Shown here: piece by piece, positions 1-12,730 of the stretch
How the letters are laid out: each line of letters begins with the position of its first letter
How positions within the stretch are numbered: position 1 is the stretch's first letter
Origin: Megachile rotundata
Taxonomy: Eukaryota > Arthropoda > Insecta > Hymenoptera > Megachilidae
NCBI RefSeq assembly: GCF_050947335.1
Contig: NC_134985.1
Coordinates: 22,001,190 to 22,065,189, forward strand
Length of the DNA stretch: 64,000 bases
Reading direction: 5' to 3'
Program-made: the position numbers and the translations under genes
Notes under the pieces: model-generated
What the model saw: the letters and a program-made list of their open reading frames with translations, nothing else
What the model was told of the DNA's origin: nothing
Database searches by the model: none

Positions 1-1681
1 CATTCTCGACTTCTAAAACACCGTATGAATTACATGAGAAATCGCAATAAGGCAGCGAGTATCGCAAACGGTTAAATTCACGGGGGTTAGTTGAAAAAAA
101 ATTACAGGTTTAGCGCATAATGTGCACGTAACGTTTCATCGAACGACAGTCGCGTGAGCAGAATCGATGGACGAGAGGTCGCGTTTATCGCGATCCCTTC
201 ATAATCGTGGTTGCAACCACATTGCCGATCGCACCGTTCGTTCATAAAACCGGGACAAATGAATTCCGTGAATTTGTTCTCCGAACTCGTAAAATGAATC
301 TTGTGGACAATTTAACGCGACATAACGACGTTCAGAATTCGCGGCCCGTTTTTCATCGGTTTCGAATCTTTCTCGCCTGGATCGCGTGCCAAACGCTCTT
401 GCGCGAATTAAGTAATAGAAAAACGACGATTTAGGGGCGCTCTTATTTGCGGAAATTGTTTACGCTGCACTTTCAGCACGATTCAGGTTCTCACAGTGTT
501 TAGCTCGGCGAAGGAGTATAAACGTTATCGCATCGTTCACGACTTATGAAAATTACATCGTCAACTACCCCCGATTGTCACGGAATTCACCCCTCGGAGC
601 TCTCGGCGACGGCCACCTTTGTTATCCAAACTCTTTAACGAGTTCTCTTCCTCTGATCGATTATAAAATTTAACCCCCCGATTTAGAGTGACGTCCTTCT
701 CCGTTACTCAACGCGTCCGCGAGTTCGTCAACTTGAAGTAATTCATTCTTCCTGTATCAGACTGATCGATGAAACGAGCTAACGAGAGTTGGCGAAAACT
801 CGGCTCGACCGTGAACCATCCGTAACGACCCTCGTCCCTTCGAGTAGTTGCCGGTTGACATCCGGTCGAGTGAACGGACAAACGCAAGTTTCGTGGTTGG
901 TGGTTGTCGAGGTAAAACGACGCAGTGTAATAAGAAGAAGATAATACCAGGATCATCGAGGCACGGAGGGATGTTCGACCTTCGTGGAAGCTGATCTCGA
1001 GGGTTATTTAAAAAAAAAAGAGGGACAAGGCCGCTTATGGAACAGCACGAATAGAAAAGTTCTTGGCGAGGCTGAGAAACAGAAATAACCGCGCATCGCG
1101 CAGATACGAGATGACACCGGAAACGAAGGATCCAACATGTTCGTAATCCTGACGACAGAGAGTAGGGATTCAAGAGACGACACTCTTTGTCGGCACCTTT
1201 GGTGTCTCGGAAATGTCCCTTCAAACTGCTTGTGCGGGAAATTTAAATGAAACGAATCTAATTGCGCGTGTAATAAGTAGAAATCTATTTATCGTACACT
1301 TTCTGTACATTGCTTTCGAAGTATTTGTATCAATTTTACAACATTGAGTTATCACAAATAACTTCTAAAAAAATGACAAACTATCACAAGAAAATACAAA
1401 TGAACGTGTTACCGAGGAATGACGAAACATTTGTTACGAATAAATGATTGATGAATGCGCAAGTTTGAACTATTCTTTTCCGGTCGTCATAGTTGCACAC
1501 TGTGCACATGTGCATTTCGAAACCCCCACCCTGATTCATATAAATTGGTGATCTCTGTCTGTTTAAAAAGTGAATTTCCTTGATGAGTGTCGGTTCTTGT
1601 TACATCCCTACTCTTTGCGGACGAGGCATTTATGAGCCTAGAATGGACATCGAGTTTTCAGTTGCCCGTGGAGATTGAGGT
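1..1681 (+). promoter_or_regulatory. 5' flank / possible 5' UTR and promoter of the ball-exon isoform
   Basis: No coding sequence is recognisable here. A weak TATA-like run (TATAAAT, 1539-1545) lies about 140 bp upstream of the Shaker start codon, so transcription might begin near 1570; no strong initiator is visible. A sequence ending in TTTTCAG at 1661 could instead be a 3' splice site that joins an upstream noncoding exon to this one. The open frames between 207 and 1224 look like chance frames, with no domain or usual codon pattern. The true start of transcription cannot be read from the sequence. Confidence 0.3.
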
Positions 1682-1694
1682 ATGGCCGCGGTAG
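1632..1694 (+). promoter_or_regulatory. upstream ORF overlapping the Shaker start codon
   Basis: An ATG at 1632-1634 opens a 20-codon frame ending at TAG 1692-1694, in a different frame from the Shaker ATG at 1682 and overlapping it by 13 nt. If the mRNA leader includes 1632, ribosomes starting there would pass over the main start codon, which usually lowers translation. It would not apply if the leader starts or is spliced in downstream of 1634, for example at the possible acceptor ending at 1661. Confidence 0.35.
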
Positions 1695-1755
1695 CCGGCA
1701 TCTATGGATTCGCTGAGGAACGACACACCAGACATACCGAGCATCGGCAGCATCC
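1682..1755 (+). CDS. Sh: Shaker exon 1: N-terminal inactivation ball (ShB-type)
   Basis: This exon encodes the first 24 residues plus two bases of codon 25, ending at donor CC|GTGAGT. It begins MAAVAGIYGFAEER, a close match to the classical Drosophila ShB ball: a hydrophobic head, Glu12-Glu13, then a basic stretch. The ATG has purine at -3 and G at +4, and an in-frame TGA at 1676-1678 fixes it as the start. In the channel family this peptide plugs the open inner pore and gives fast N-type inactivation. Differences from the Drosophila ball are Ile for Leu at 7, Phe for Leu at 10, and a histidine-rich tail (H15, H18, H21, H24) instead of a Lys/Gln-rich one. Phase 2 joins exactly to the exon at 39649, making a Pro codon before [11 protein letters not shown]. 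The Drosophila coiled Gln-rich segment between ball and T1 is absent. Confidence 0.92.
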
Positions 1756-2554
1756 GTGAGTTTCACGTGAAACGCGCGATAGCTTTCCAACCGATACGTT
1801 TATTTCGATTATTATATTCTACATAGAAAACGGCGTGTAGTAGTTATTTTATATCTGACAGAAATTCGAACGGTCTTGTCTAGATTTTCCTTTCTCCGCT
1901 TTTCTACTTCCCGTGGCTGTCAATCACTCGAATATGGGTTACACCGCATGTTGTACCCTTAAGAACCTAACCGTCCTTCAAAGCGTTGCGTTTCCGTTGC
2001 ACTTATGTCTTTTCGAAATATTTTTAACTAGATGAATTTTCTGTCGGAGATTCGCTCGTGATATAAGAACGAAAGGCAGGTTTAAAAATCGAGCAAAGGA
2101 GTACAAGCGATTTAGATGGAGTTGTCAACGTCGCTAACCGCGCGACACAAAGTTACGATTCCAAAGTGGCGTGGTGTTCCCTTTCCAAAGTTTAGCAAGG
2201 ACTTTCTGATTCAATAATGCAAACACGTTGGTACCTACACGTGGTTAGTGCGAAACTCGTGTTAGCCTAATTCTTTGTTAGTTGTGTTAAATCTATAGTC
2301 GTGACACGCTTCGGGAACAAAACAAACTGTTGCTGTAACTTAGAATCGATCATCGAGCTAGGAACTTGCTTATTTTACAGTAAACAAATATTATCAAGGA
2401 TTTACCTGTAGAAAAGTGAAAAATACTCGAAAGTAACAATATAGAGTTCGATAGTGGGAATTCTGTTACGAACAATATCTTGACGATAGAAACTTTTATA
2501 TTCCATGAAAGTGAGTTATATCGACACGCAATTTACTTCACTTTTAAATTTCTA

Positions 2555-2700
2555 GATCCCCATATCTCTACCCTATATTTCTATACACCTATGTTCCCAA
2601 ATCTCTATATTCTGATACTCCTATATCGATATCCCTATATTCTCATACCCCAAAATTCCCACATTCTTATATTTCTCTACCCCTATGTCTCCACATCTCG
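2555..2700 (+). repeat. degenerate pyrimidine-rich tandem repeat (CTATAT/CTCTA type)
   Basis: Short, imperfect units built around CTATAT, CCCATA and TCTCTATATTC follow one another for about 145 bp. No fixed period survives, which suggests an old, decayed minisatellite. Similar wording recurs at 50806-50875 on this strand and, reverse-complemented, around 32840-32935. Confidence 0.55.
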
Positions 2701-3314
2701 AGATCGTTATTTTCCGTAATTTCTACTGTCACCTGTAATCTCGGACAATTTTTGTCCAAAGAAATATTGTTTCAGATCGTAATTTCTTCTTGTTAATCCT
2801 ATCAAGATTTATTTTCCCTTTATAACCATTGGGAGTGGTTCTATTACTCGCAGGATTTTTTATCATCCGCAAGGTTTCCAGTCGAGAAATACAAATGATG
2901 CAGTCAATTTTGCGGGGTTAACTTTACGAGCTTCGTGTTTTATTGCTGTTCGACTGAAGAAGTCGGAACTGTTACGGTTTCAAGACATAAATCGAGACTG
3001 ATCGTTTCTTTGTTCGCTCTGGAATAAGAGCAAATACGCCGTCATTGGCAACAGACGATCACTGATTTTGTTCCAAACTTCTTGTTACGATGAATCGTGG
3101 ATATTATCGTTTCTTGTTATTTGCATTCCTTGCCAGGACGCGCACGATTAACCACACGTCTCGTGACGTTAAGTTTCCAACTATTTCTTGCCCAGATTCC
3201 CAACCGTGGCGAAACGACGTTCAAATATAAGCACAATTACATCATCGTTATACCACTTTTCCGATCGATTCGCTTTTTTTAATTCGTCTCGTACCAGAAG
3301 CGATAGAAAAAAGC

Positions 3315-3382
3315 TGTAACAAGATCGAAAACGGAAGCTACTTAAGCGACGCTTCTGAAAAGTTTGTCTTGATCTTGTTACA
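3315..3382. repeat. inverted repeat with perfect 12-bp outer arms, hairpin-forming
   Basis: TGTAACAAGATC (3315-3326) is mirrored exactly by GATCTTGTTACA (3371-3382). Inside, GGAAGC near 3331-3337 faces GCTTCT near 3351-3356, so most of the 68 nt can fold into one imperfect stem. The size resembles a small-RNA precursor or a minimal inverted-repeat element; nothing here separates the two. Confidence 0.5.
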
Positions 3383-6300
3383 CAAACGAGTATCCGATAG
3401 GAAGTGATCTATCAAAATCGTAAAGTTTGAGATTCACGCGGATTAATCGGTGGTGTCAGTGTTTTCTTACACAGCTGCTACTTACTCGTCTATCAATAAT
3501 CTCGACGCTGCACACTGGGTGCACGTGTGTATAGAAGGGTGCTGTGTACAGGAATGGAAGGGGTTTGAAACGCTCCACGGTCGTGGGTTAATTGATTTCC
3601 AATAGCTAGCTGACCGGCCTTCGTACCCCACGTAGAAGCACAACCGTGTATCCGCTGCCCATGTCCTCACACAATCAACCATCGATACGCTAACTGCCGG
3701 ATACGTTATACAGGATGCTAAGAAAGTGATGGTCCTTCACCAAAATCCTCGTTTTGTCGGAACTTCCAAGAAAACATAAATTACTTTTCTTTAATTAAAA
3801 GGTAAGATCGCCGTACCATAAGTATTCGCAGGCTCCCTTTAACATTTCCTTAGTCTTCTCTTCATTATCATTAGCTTCTCCCAAAACGGAAAAAGTAGTG
3901 GCAGACCATTCTTACGAGTCTTTTTATTCGAAAGAGTATTGTATTCGAACGTCCACGAGTAAAATTGCATAATTTGATATCAAAAGTGATACGATAAGTT
4001 TCGAATCAGCCAGTATATTGTCGATAGAGAATTCATAGGTCCGTATCGTTGCGCGAGTTAATTGGATCTTAAACAGAGCAAAGCGTTCCTCTAGCTTGTT
4101 TACGAGCCTAGTCAGTCCCTATTCGAACCGTGGATGATTTTGTTGTTCCTGCTGCGAACGTGCTGGATTACTTCGTAAAAGACCTATGAAGTGGACGATT
4201 GAATTGGAAATTCAGTAATTGCGCAATGGATTCGGAGGCTGAGCGAGAATTTCGTTTGCCGGCAAATCGATTTAAAGAGCGAATCTGCTGACAGTCGGGA
4301 TGTAGATTTTGTGGCTCGATTAGAGCTCGTGCTTTTGTCTTTTCTTCCTCTCATTTCCTTAACAAACAGAGTCGAATAAAATAAACAATTTCTACACTGG
4401 TACACGACGTGGCAATGTAACGTGATAACGTGTGGAAATCGTATACGAGTTCCTTTTATACTTTGGGATTCGATTTTCGTTAATCCGTTGTTTCAAGAAT
4501 CAGCCATTCGCGATATCCTCGAAATGCCACGTTCGATAAGATCGTCGACTGACAGGACTTACACGAATTTCGGTTTTTATCGGCCCTGTGCACGACTCGG
4601 CGATTCAAAGTGGTGGTAATGTCGCGAGATCGATTAAAAATATCGAAACGGCTGAGCTGCCAGTCGCACGTGCATCCCCCAAGGAAATTAGTCAGACTGG
4701 AAGCGCAAAGCTGGCAGGCTGGTAATGTTGCATATATACGAATATGTATCAATATCAGTTAGGAATGTTCTGCATGGAACGACTGCTCGTTTGTTTCGCC
4801 GCGATTTTGACGTACCAATTATCAGGCTGTCTTCCGCTCGTTTGTTTTCGTCTTTCTACCGGTGGTTAGATATTCATCCCCGAAACTAGATTGATTCGCT
4901 ATTAATTCATTCGTGATCACGAGGCGGTGGGAAGATTGATAAATGATAACGAGAAGAGTAATTAAAGGTCAACGATGTGGCAACCGAAGGGGATAATTAA
5001 CCGAATGCTGCGGCTTCGTAGGCCATTTTGAGCACTTCGTCTCGTTAATGACGCTTGATTATTAAATGCTATATAGAATATTCGAGAAACGAGCTCCGGA
5101 ACTTTTAAGATGTTTCAATTATTAAATCGAAGAGCAGAAAATTGCATTAAAAGTCGCTTGCCTTGGAAAAATGATCGATTCGCGTAGATAGAATCACCCA
5201 TGCCACGTTGGAAATCTTGATGAATCATTAAGCCTCAAACCTAAGTGCTGTTTTGCGATACTTTCATGTTCAGAGGTCGTATTCGTACGCGATAACATGA
5301 TAAATGTTACATATATGGAAATTTCAAAGTTTGATGAAAAATTCGAAATCCGTGTTTGAATAATAGAAAAATCAGATAGCGGTAATCGTCCGTTGATTTC
5401 GTAGATATCGGGACAATTTTTCGTGCTAAACGATCGAACAATAAGGGGATGTAGCGACGCCGAGCGTCGTCAAAGCGGCGTCTCTAAATAGAGGGCAGCA
5501 CTATGCTAAAGTATAGTACGATTTCGACTTTACCGACCGTCTGGATATCCGCGTTTGATACAGCACCCACGCTTTCAATTAAACCCGCTTGTTCGTTGAA
5601 AACTTGAAGCGGAAAGCTCGCCTTCTGCTCTTAATCAAATCGTTTTTTCGAGTAATCAGCTTCGCTTATCCGCGATACTTTTGTTATCGAGACAGACATA
5701 ATCTCTGCAGTTGTTATCAGAATCGAGTAACTTAATGCTTTACCTACTGTTCTCGGATCAAATGTATAAGCGTCTTCATCGTAATCGAAGTCGAAAAGAA
5801 TACTTTCTAATACCGACGAAACAATTAAATTTGCTTACAGAGTCAGTCAAGTTCAAAGACACGATTAATTACTTTTTAATCGATGAACAATTCCTGTGAT
5901 TAATAGACTTCCAGTCGGTAAGGCGTTGTAGAAGTATTATCAAACTTCACGATTAAATAATTGTGGTAATAGGAATTATTTATATCGATTGAAGGATGCA
6001 TTCAGTTAATGGTAAATCGTTAAGAATTCGTCAAGTATGTTGGACTATTAGGGGTTTCCCGAATCTGACATCGCAGGTGCTTTCCCTTGCAAATAGCTAG
6101 ATTGTCCAGCGACAAATTGGCAATTAACGCTGCGAACAGGGAAGGGTTGGGAACACCAATTAAAGCTGGACCTTGTTATTATCAGTTGGCACACCCCCGA
6201 CTCGTCTCTAAGGGAAGAACTGCCTCTCTCCTTTGGCACCTTCGAATCCTCTCGCAGGGTAACGTAACTATCTTCTCGAGAGGCAGAGGGGGCTCAAGTA

Positions 6301-8965
6301 AGTCCACAACTTTCTTCGATTTCGATCGTCGAGATTCTTATTGCACGAGAAAGTTGTATGAAAGAATTTCTATCAATGTAGAAACGTGTCGAGTGACTTT
6401 CTATTCGAAGCGAACAGAATTTTTGATATACAAGCTCTTTGTAAATACTTGTATTTGCTTTTAGATCTACAAACAATAGATATACGCTTTTATTCTCTAC
6501 AAATAATTTATTAATTTCTTGTTGTACAAATGAAGCGATAGATGACTCGTAATGTTTGTTAGGTTATTATTAGATCATTCCTAAGCGAGGAAATATGTGC
6601 AAGGCTCGGGGAAAATACGTGAAACGATCGTAGACAGCCTGGCAGCGTGTTCTTGCGATTCATGGTGATTCCCATGTGACTAGGCGTTCATCGATCCGAG
6701 CTTGGAAATAGGCGACTGACCTATACCGTGAGGATTTTACAGTCGTTTTCATATTATTCTCTTCGTTTTATTTTCTATTATCCCGCAATTGCCGTATATC
6801 GGTTAAGTATCCTTTGTATCGGAACTGAAAAGAAATCTCCACACGTGCTTGACTCGCTTAAAAATTACCTTGAAATTAAGGCGTGTCGATTATGTAACAA
6901 TCACGATAAACGAATAGATTCTGTAAGTTACACGGGAGAAGTAATTTTTCGCGAATCCATAAGGATCAGTAGCTCGACCCAGATAGAAATTTGCATACCT
7001 GAACTTGGGTTGATCAAATATTACGATACGAATCCTTTCCGAACATTCGATAATCTCTGTAACATGGCGTCGAAAATAAAACCCGCGTTACATGTAGCCT
7101 AAACACATCCTCTTTTCCCGCGAAGTGAATGAATAAACAAACAGAAAAGCAAAGAAGATTTAAAGATTATCCTACACGCACCATACGATGTACACGTTGC
7201 AATATTCACGAGGGTTTATCGATCGAAGCGTTGCGAGACACGATTCTCGACATATTCTTCCGCGTGCGTGCGGAACCCTGTCGTTTCCGCGCCTTTTTCC
7301 CACGGGTTTTCCTCTTCTTCCATCCTCTCGCCACGAATATGCATCGCGGTACGAATACCGTGCATCATTAACCCCTAGAACATCTACGCACACGCGGCGC
7401 AAAAGACGCAAGAACAAAGGGAGGAGCTCGGCTAATAAACTCATCGATTTTCCTGTTCCATCCACGGCCCCGAACAATGTTCTCGGGAACAGCTAACGAT
7501 CCCTCGTGCAGAACTTCCTGTCGACGGAACGCTCGCTTGCTCGTCAACGAACCTCGCTTTGCGAATCGAGACAGACGAGGGTGGATGTTCGCATCCATGA
7601 ACCTGGAAAACTGTGGGAGGCTCGCTCGTTCGAGAACGAACCTTCGCGCCGAGCGATCTTCCTGCATCTTTTGTATTTTATGCATCAATCGCATTTTACG
7701 ATTCTCCAGTCGTAACGTATCAACCGATTTGTTGTTAACTCGTTAACCATTACCCAAATATATTTCTAGCGTAGCAAAATATTAAAAAATAATTACAGTG
7801 ATCACAGCAATCTTTTCTGAATCGCCCTGTAGAAGAAAGAGTACTAGACAGTACGTCGAACTCTTTATACTCTTCCTCGACTACTTGTTTTATTTTATTT
7901 TGTTGGTAGTTGTTTCAGCCTGACAAGCTCGTAGTTTCCGTTGAACGAGCAATTTTATCGCGACTCGTTAAGGAGAAGACAGAGCCTACATATAATAAGA
8001 TCACGGAAATTTTTATAGCGGTAATTCTGTTCACGGGTTGGACACCTTGCGAGCTAACCTTGCAAGTTTCTGTGTAACCTAGTTACTGGCCTGAAAAGTT
8101 TGATCAATTTTTTCCGTGACAGAAATTTGGAGAGCGTTTTTCGATTGGCATAAATTCAAAATTGGATAGGCTGCAGCATTACGCCACGCCAAGTTACAAT
8201 CTCGTCTTATATCTTTTATGTTTGTGTGTAGGTGCATTTTCTTCGGAGATGGCATATTTCGTTATATCGCTCTGCTGAACACGCGTGTAATTTTTACCGT
8301 TTTTTCATTGGTAAAGCAATAAAAAAGATGAATAATTTCTTTCGAGGGTTTTGTTGTGTACATTCTGAGATATATATGTTGTTCAATTACGTGGAAACAA
8401 AATGGTTCTGACGCTGGAACCGTTTTTCACATGACCTTTCCTACAGCTTGCAGCAGAACTATTCTATATTTGGCGTAGGACAAAAATTTGTTATTATCTG
8501 TTGACATTTACTGCAGAGCACACATGGATATGTCAAAATATTGATTTTTCTTGAATAAAGTTCGTATCAACCCCAATTTTTCTTCTCATTGTAGCGTGTT
8601 ACGAGACAAAGACAATTTGGATCTTTTTAAACTGCGAAGGTTCTCGAAAATAATTGACAATTTCGGAGCACGTAAACTCGGGGATTATAAATGGAAAGCT
8701 CAATGAAGCAGAGAGAATTAAAGGTGTTAAAACGTTCGTAAGGCGAAGCGAACGGTCAGTTTCGGAAATAGTCCGTATATCCTCGCGTTCCAACTTGACC
8801 CTGAAACGGTTTCCGGCTTCGCGAAAATCGACCCCGATGACTGGTCGACCCGTTTGGCAGGCCAGCAAGCCGAAATATTTTCGGGTCTCCGCACATGCTT
8901 ACCACCTTATCCGTGAACACATGTCTCCCCCCGTGTGTGTATACGTGTACGAAAGAGCGGCAGGG

Positions 8966-9343
8966 TCAGTTGGTGCAATGGAGTCGATAAGGGTAGCGAG
9001 TAGATCCCGGTGACTAGCGCCATCTAATAATCTAGCCCCGCAATCATCATCCCTCCGAGCCGAGAGACGAAAAGCTGGCTGGCTCGCAGGGACATGCAGG
9101 GTGCGCTGCTTTTTGTTTACGCCAGTGAATTTCAAGCCCCTTTTCTTACTCGTCACTCGGATGGTAGCCTCTGATCGTTCACTCGCACGTTGCGAGTCGT
9201 TCGGCATGGCGATGGATCACGACCACCGAGTCGAACAGAAGGGAAGAGTTAGTTAAGCGGGCGTACACGGTTCAGAGAATAAAATGCCGTCCAAAGGGAG
9301 TCGCTGACGGATGTGGTGTTGTGCCTGGTCGGAGTAAGATGGG
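8966..9343 (+). promoter_or_regulatory. candidate alternative promoter and first exon of Shaker
   Basis: An arthropod-type initiator TCAGTT (8966-8971) is followed by a CpG-rich leader-like stretch with short upstream ORFs, then two donor-like sites that both leave phase 2, as needed to join the constant exon at 39649. ATG 9311 runs through seven codons to GA|GTAAGA (MWCCAWS, then Glu and SLPKLSS). ATG 9339 has a strong context (A at -3, G at +4) and reaches GG|GTGAGA after five bases, giving Met-Gly-SLPKLSS. Drosophila Shaker is known to splice several short N-termini to this junction. Short ATG-donor pairs occur by chance, so this is only a candidate. Confidence 0.25.
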
Positions 9344-12329
9344 GTGAGAACGGAAGTAGATAGAAGAACGACGCGAATATCCCGTCCCACGTGGAACCAC
9401 GCTTGCAGTGAGCTAGAATGCACGCGGTGACGCTTCGTGAAAATACGGTGTTACGCGACTCAGGAAATTGATCGTTTCACTTTACGCGTTTGACCCATTC
9501 GGTTAGCGTGCAATATTTTCCTTTCGACGATATTAACTTCTCGATACGTCATTTTCAGCGATATCGGTGTTATTTGCAGTGAGTGAAGTTTCGATTAAAC
9601 TTTGATTTCGCTCTCGTTTGTTAATAGAGCGATCGATACGAAGTGTCTTGACAAGTATTTAAAAAAGTCCTTAAAACGTTTCCAAAAGTGGTACATTGCA
9701 AAGGTCCAAGTTAGAATTAGTATTTCGTCACGATTAAAGTTGTTTCAACCGAATGGGTTAATGTGTACTAGAAGAAGCAGCATTGAACGTATACTCGGCT
9801 TGATCATCTACTTATTAGGGAGGAAATGGCTACAGTTTTTGTTTTGTCATAGACATTTGCTATCCGCTTCTAAACGAAAACATTTTCCATATAGTGTCGC
9901 CATCTTTTCAATTTGTACTGGTAAAAACTGAGGAGGAGAAGTTGAATCACCTCGAAACCTCAGTGTTCGCTTCGTTAGCGAAGAGTGGATGCTCTAGTAC
10001 GAATGCTCGATAGAGTAGGCGAATGCTGCTTTGAAATTTCACGAAAAACGCGACATCGTACGCGGCTTGAGAAATCATGTTATTTGTAAGTGATTTCTCA
10101 AAAAGTCTACGAGAGTAATACTACTGTACCTGCGATCAATAGTATGCTATAACGTAAAGTTTCCGTACAGAAAAGTCACATGACTGCGTCACGTGACATT
10201 CGCATCAATGAAACATAGACAGAGAACTTTGAAAAATGTCATATCTTCGCTTTGGCAAATAAAATGATCAAAGTACGATAACGGTGTTTGACTCAATCAT
10301 TTTGTACGATATTTGTCCACAGTGTAACTAAACTTTCATTTCAGTTCAACGAAATTGCTTCGATTTAGCGGTGAATCGTTCAGTCGGTTCAAAGGCGCCG
10401 CGTCGAAAAGTGCGGCGTTAAAAGAGCCAAACAATTCGAGGTTAAATCTTCGCGTAACGATTTTCTTTATTTTTTCTCGTTTAGTCAATCGTTGTTTTCG
10501 TTCGTGATTCGAAGAACAGGGCTTGCACGTTTTCGTCATCGTGCGAGTCGGTTATTCTCAGAGGAATGAAAACGCCCGTTTACGCAGGAAGAACACGGCT
10601 CTGCTATAATTAGTGATGTCCGGAGAAGCGGCCTTCCGAGTTCGTTCCGAACGGATCTAGAATTGATCCCGGAGGCCATCGAATGTCTGCTCGAAAGCGG
10701 GAAACAATAGAAACAGCACACGGCCCGATTGAACGAAACCGAACTCTCGAAGGATACAAATCGAACAGATCTGTTTTTGACCCACGCAGACTAGAACGGT
10801 TGCTCTATTTACGACTAGTAAACGGTTCGTTCGATATAGTATAATTCTTGTAAACTACTTTATTCGGTTACGTGGCTTTATCTCCACTGAAACGTTAGGC
10901 AGAAATTTTGCGTGAACATGGTCTCTTGTATAGTTGACCACGTGTTCTATCGCCACGTTGAGTCGTGGACCGTTACGTACTCAACCCGTTGTATCGCGAC
11001 CGGGTATCCAGAAATGGATGCGTCCTGAATGTCGCGACAGCATTCGATACCAGTTTTTAAGGGTTCAGAATCGTTGTATCGAGGTAATGAGCCGAGCTTA
11101 CAGCTCCATTAACATTTGTAGGATCGTTGACGAACAAAGTTGACAGTCGAGTATGTTTGTTTCGTATTCGTTGCAATTTTATCTCGTGCCCAGAGGACAA
11201 GAACGATTAGTTATCTTGATCTTGATCCGAAACCTCGATGAACAGCTGGGTCACTGGGTTAAAGCCTAAATAACTTGACGGATAATGCGGCTCTGCGTCG
11301 CGTACTTGAAGTAATCGGCTAAGGGTTCTCGAATCGAGGATCGACTTACGCCACTGAACAGACGTACCGTTTAACGCTCGAGTGCGAACCACTTCCCTTG
11401 CGTCACTTCTGCTCTCTCTGTTTACCATTTTTCCTTTCCTGTTTTTTCTTCTTACCAAACAAAATAAGGATAGACGAGGAAAAATTCGATGTTCGTCCGT
11501 AACTACTGCTTACAGGGGAGGTTTTGCTGTTCGTCATAATTATACGTTCATGCATTACGACAAACGAAAGCTGAGAAGGGTAGGTTTGAAATAGGTTGGA
11601 CCGAGGTTAGGTTTTATTTTCCTCGAGCAAAACAGGAACAAAGAGGAGGAAAATGTGCTACTTACTCGTTGACTTACGGAAAACGAAATTCAAATAGGTT
11701 AGGTCAAGTGTATTATCTTTTTTCAAAAGAACTGTTTGCGAGAAATGTTTACTCGCAATTAAGGGTGTATCAGAGATACTATCGAAGATTTTTATTCGTG
11801 GCACGAGCATCGCGTTTTTGACACGAATGCAATATGTATCGAAAACATAGAAATGAATCGTGAGAAGATGCAGCAACGACAGGAACGGTCAGTTTATAAG
11901 CTCGTTAAAGCTGCTGGAGCATGTAAACGATTCCCGTGGGAAGGGTCAGTAATTCGATGCACGTCCACATCGCTTATTTCCTCATTTACGCAGAATCATG
12001 TTGCTCCGTCATCGCCGGAAACGAACGTGACGTTTGCAATAACCAACGATATTTTAACGACGTTAAACACGTGGAAGGCAATCGTATCGGGTGGCAGAAA
12101 ATTCGTTAGGCACATCGAGCGTCGTTGCAAGGTTGGTTACTGGCAATTCGTCGGATCAGAGCCATTCTGGACGTTTCATTGATGCCTCGCGCTACATTCA
12201 CGGGGTAACCAGAGTTAACCACTCCCATCGAGGCCATGAGAAACAGGAAAGCTGACCTAGATAACTATGTCCACGACCCGATTCGCCCCATCTTCACCGA
12301 AGCCGGTGAATGGATCCGACATGACGCAC

Positions 12330-12730
12330 ACACCATACCCTCACCCTCTGCCCCTCTCTCCATCTCACCCCCGCTCTTTTCCTCTTCGATCTCTGCATGT
12401 CCCTGCTTTTTCGCTCTTTTCCTCTCTTTATTCCTTTCCCCTTCGTATTTTAGCCTTTTTAATTTTCTATTTTTTCTCCTCGTCTTTCTCTTTGAAGCTG
12501 GTACCTCGCGTCCCAGCTGTTCCGCTTGTTTTTTCTCATTTTTATACCTATTCTCCTTTTGCTTTTCGTTCAGTCTCTTTTTTTAGATTGTTTATGCCCA
12601 ACATTCTTAATATTTTCTTTTTAAACTACCCTCTTTACTCTCTTGCTTTTCTAATCTCTACTCTCTTTACCTCTATATTTTTCTTCCGACCATAGCCTTC
12701 TCTTCTCCGTTCTCTATTTTTCTTTCCTTT
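12330..12730 (+). repeat. pyrimidine-rich low-complexity tract
   Basis: About 400 bp in which the + strand is dominated by C and T (CTCTTTTCC, TTTCCTCT and similar), with a weaker continuation to about 12960. Two overlapping open frames across it are Ser/Phe/Leu-rich only because of this composition and are not treated as genes. Confidence 0.6.

Larger units (their letters stand above)
1756..8965 (+). other. Shaker intron 1, first part: mostly unannotated sequence
   Basis: This is intronic DNA with no recognisable coding sequence. Separately listed are a degenerate CTATAT-type repeat (2555-2700) and a long inverted repeat (3315-3382). A sequence at 3781-3806 combines a pyrimidine-rich run, AAAAG and GTAAGA, a weak candidate for a recursive splice point. 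The longest open frames here (6087-6464, 6728-7102, 7368-7694) show no family features. A lone transposon-like end, RC TA-CAGGGCGATTC, sits near 7824-7836. Confidence 0.5.

Noticed and set aside
5485..5500. CTCF-like core TAGAGGGCAG
   Set aside because: The core matches, but the flanking CCAS part does not, and several such cores are expected by chance in 64 kb.
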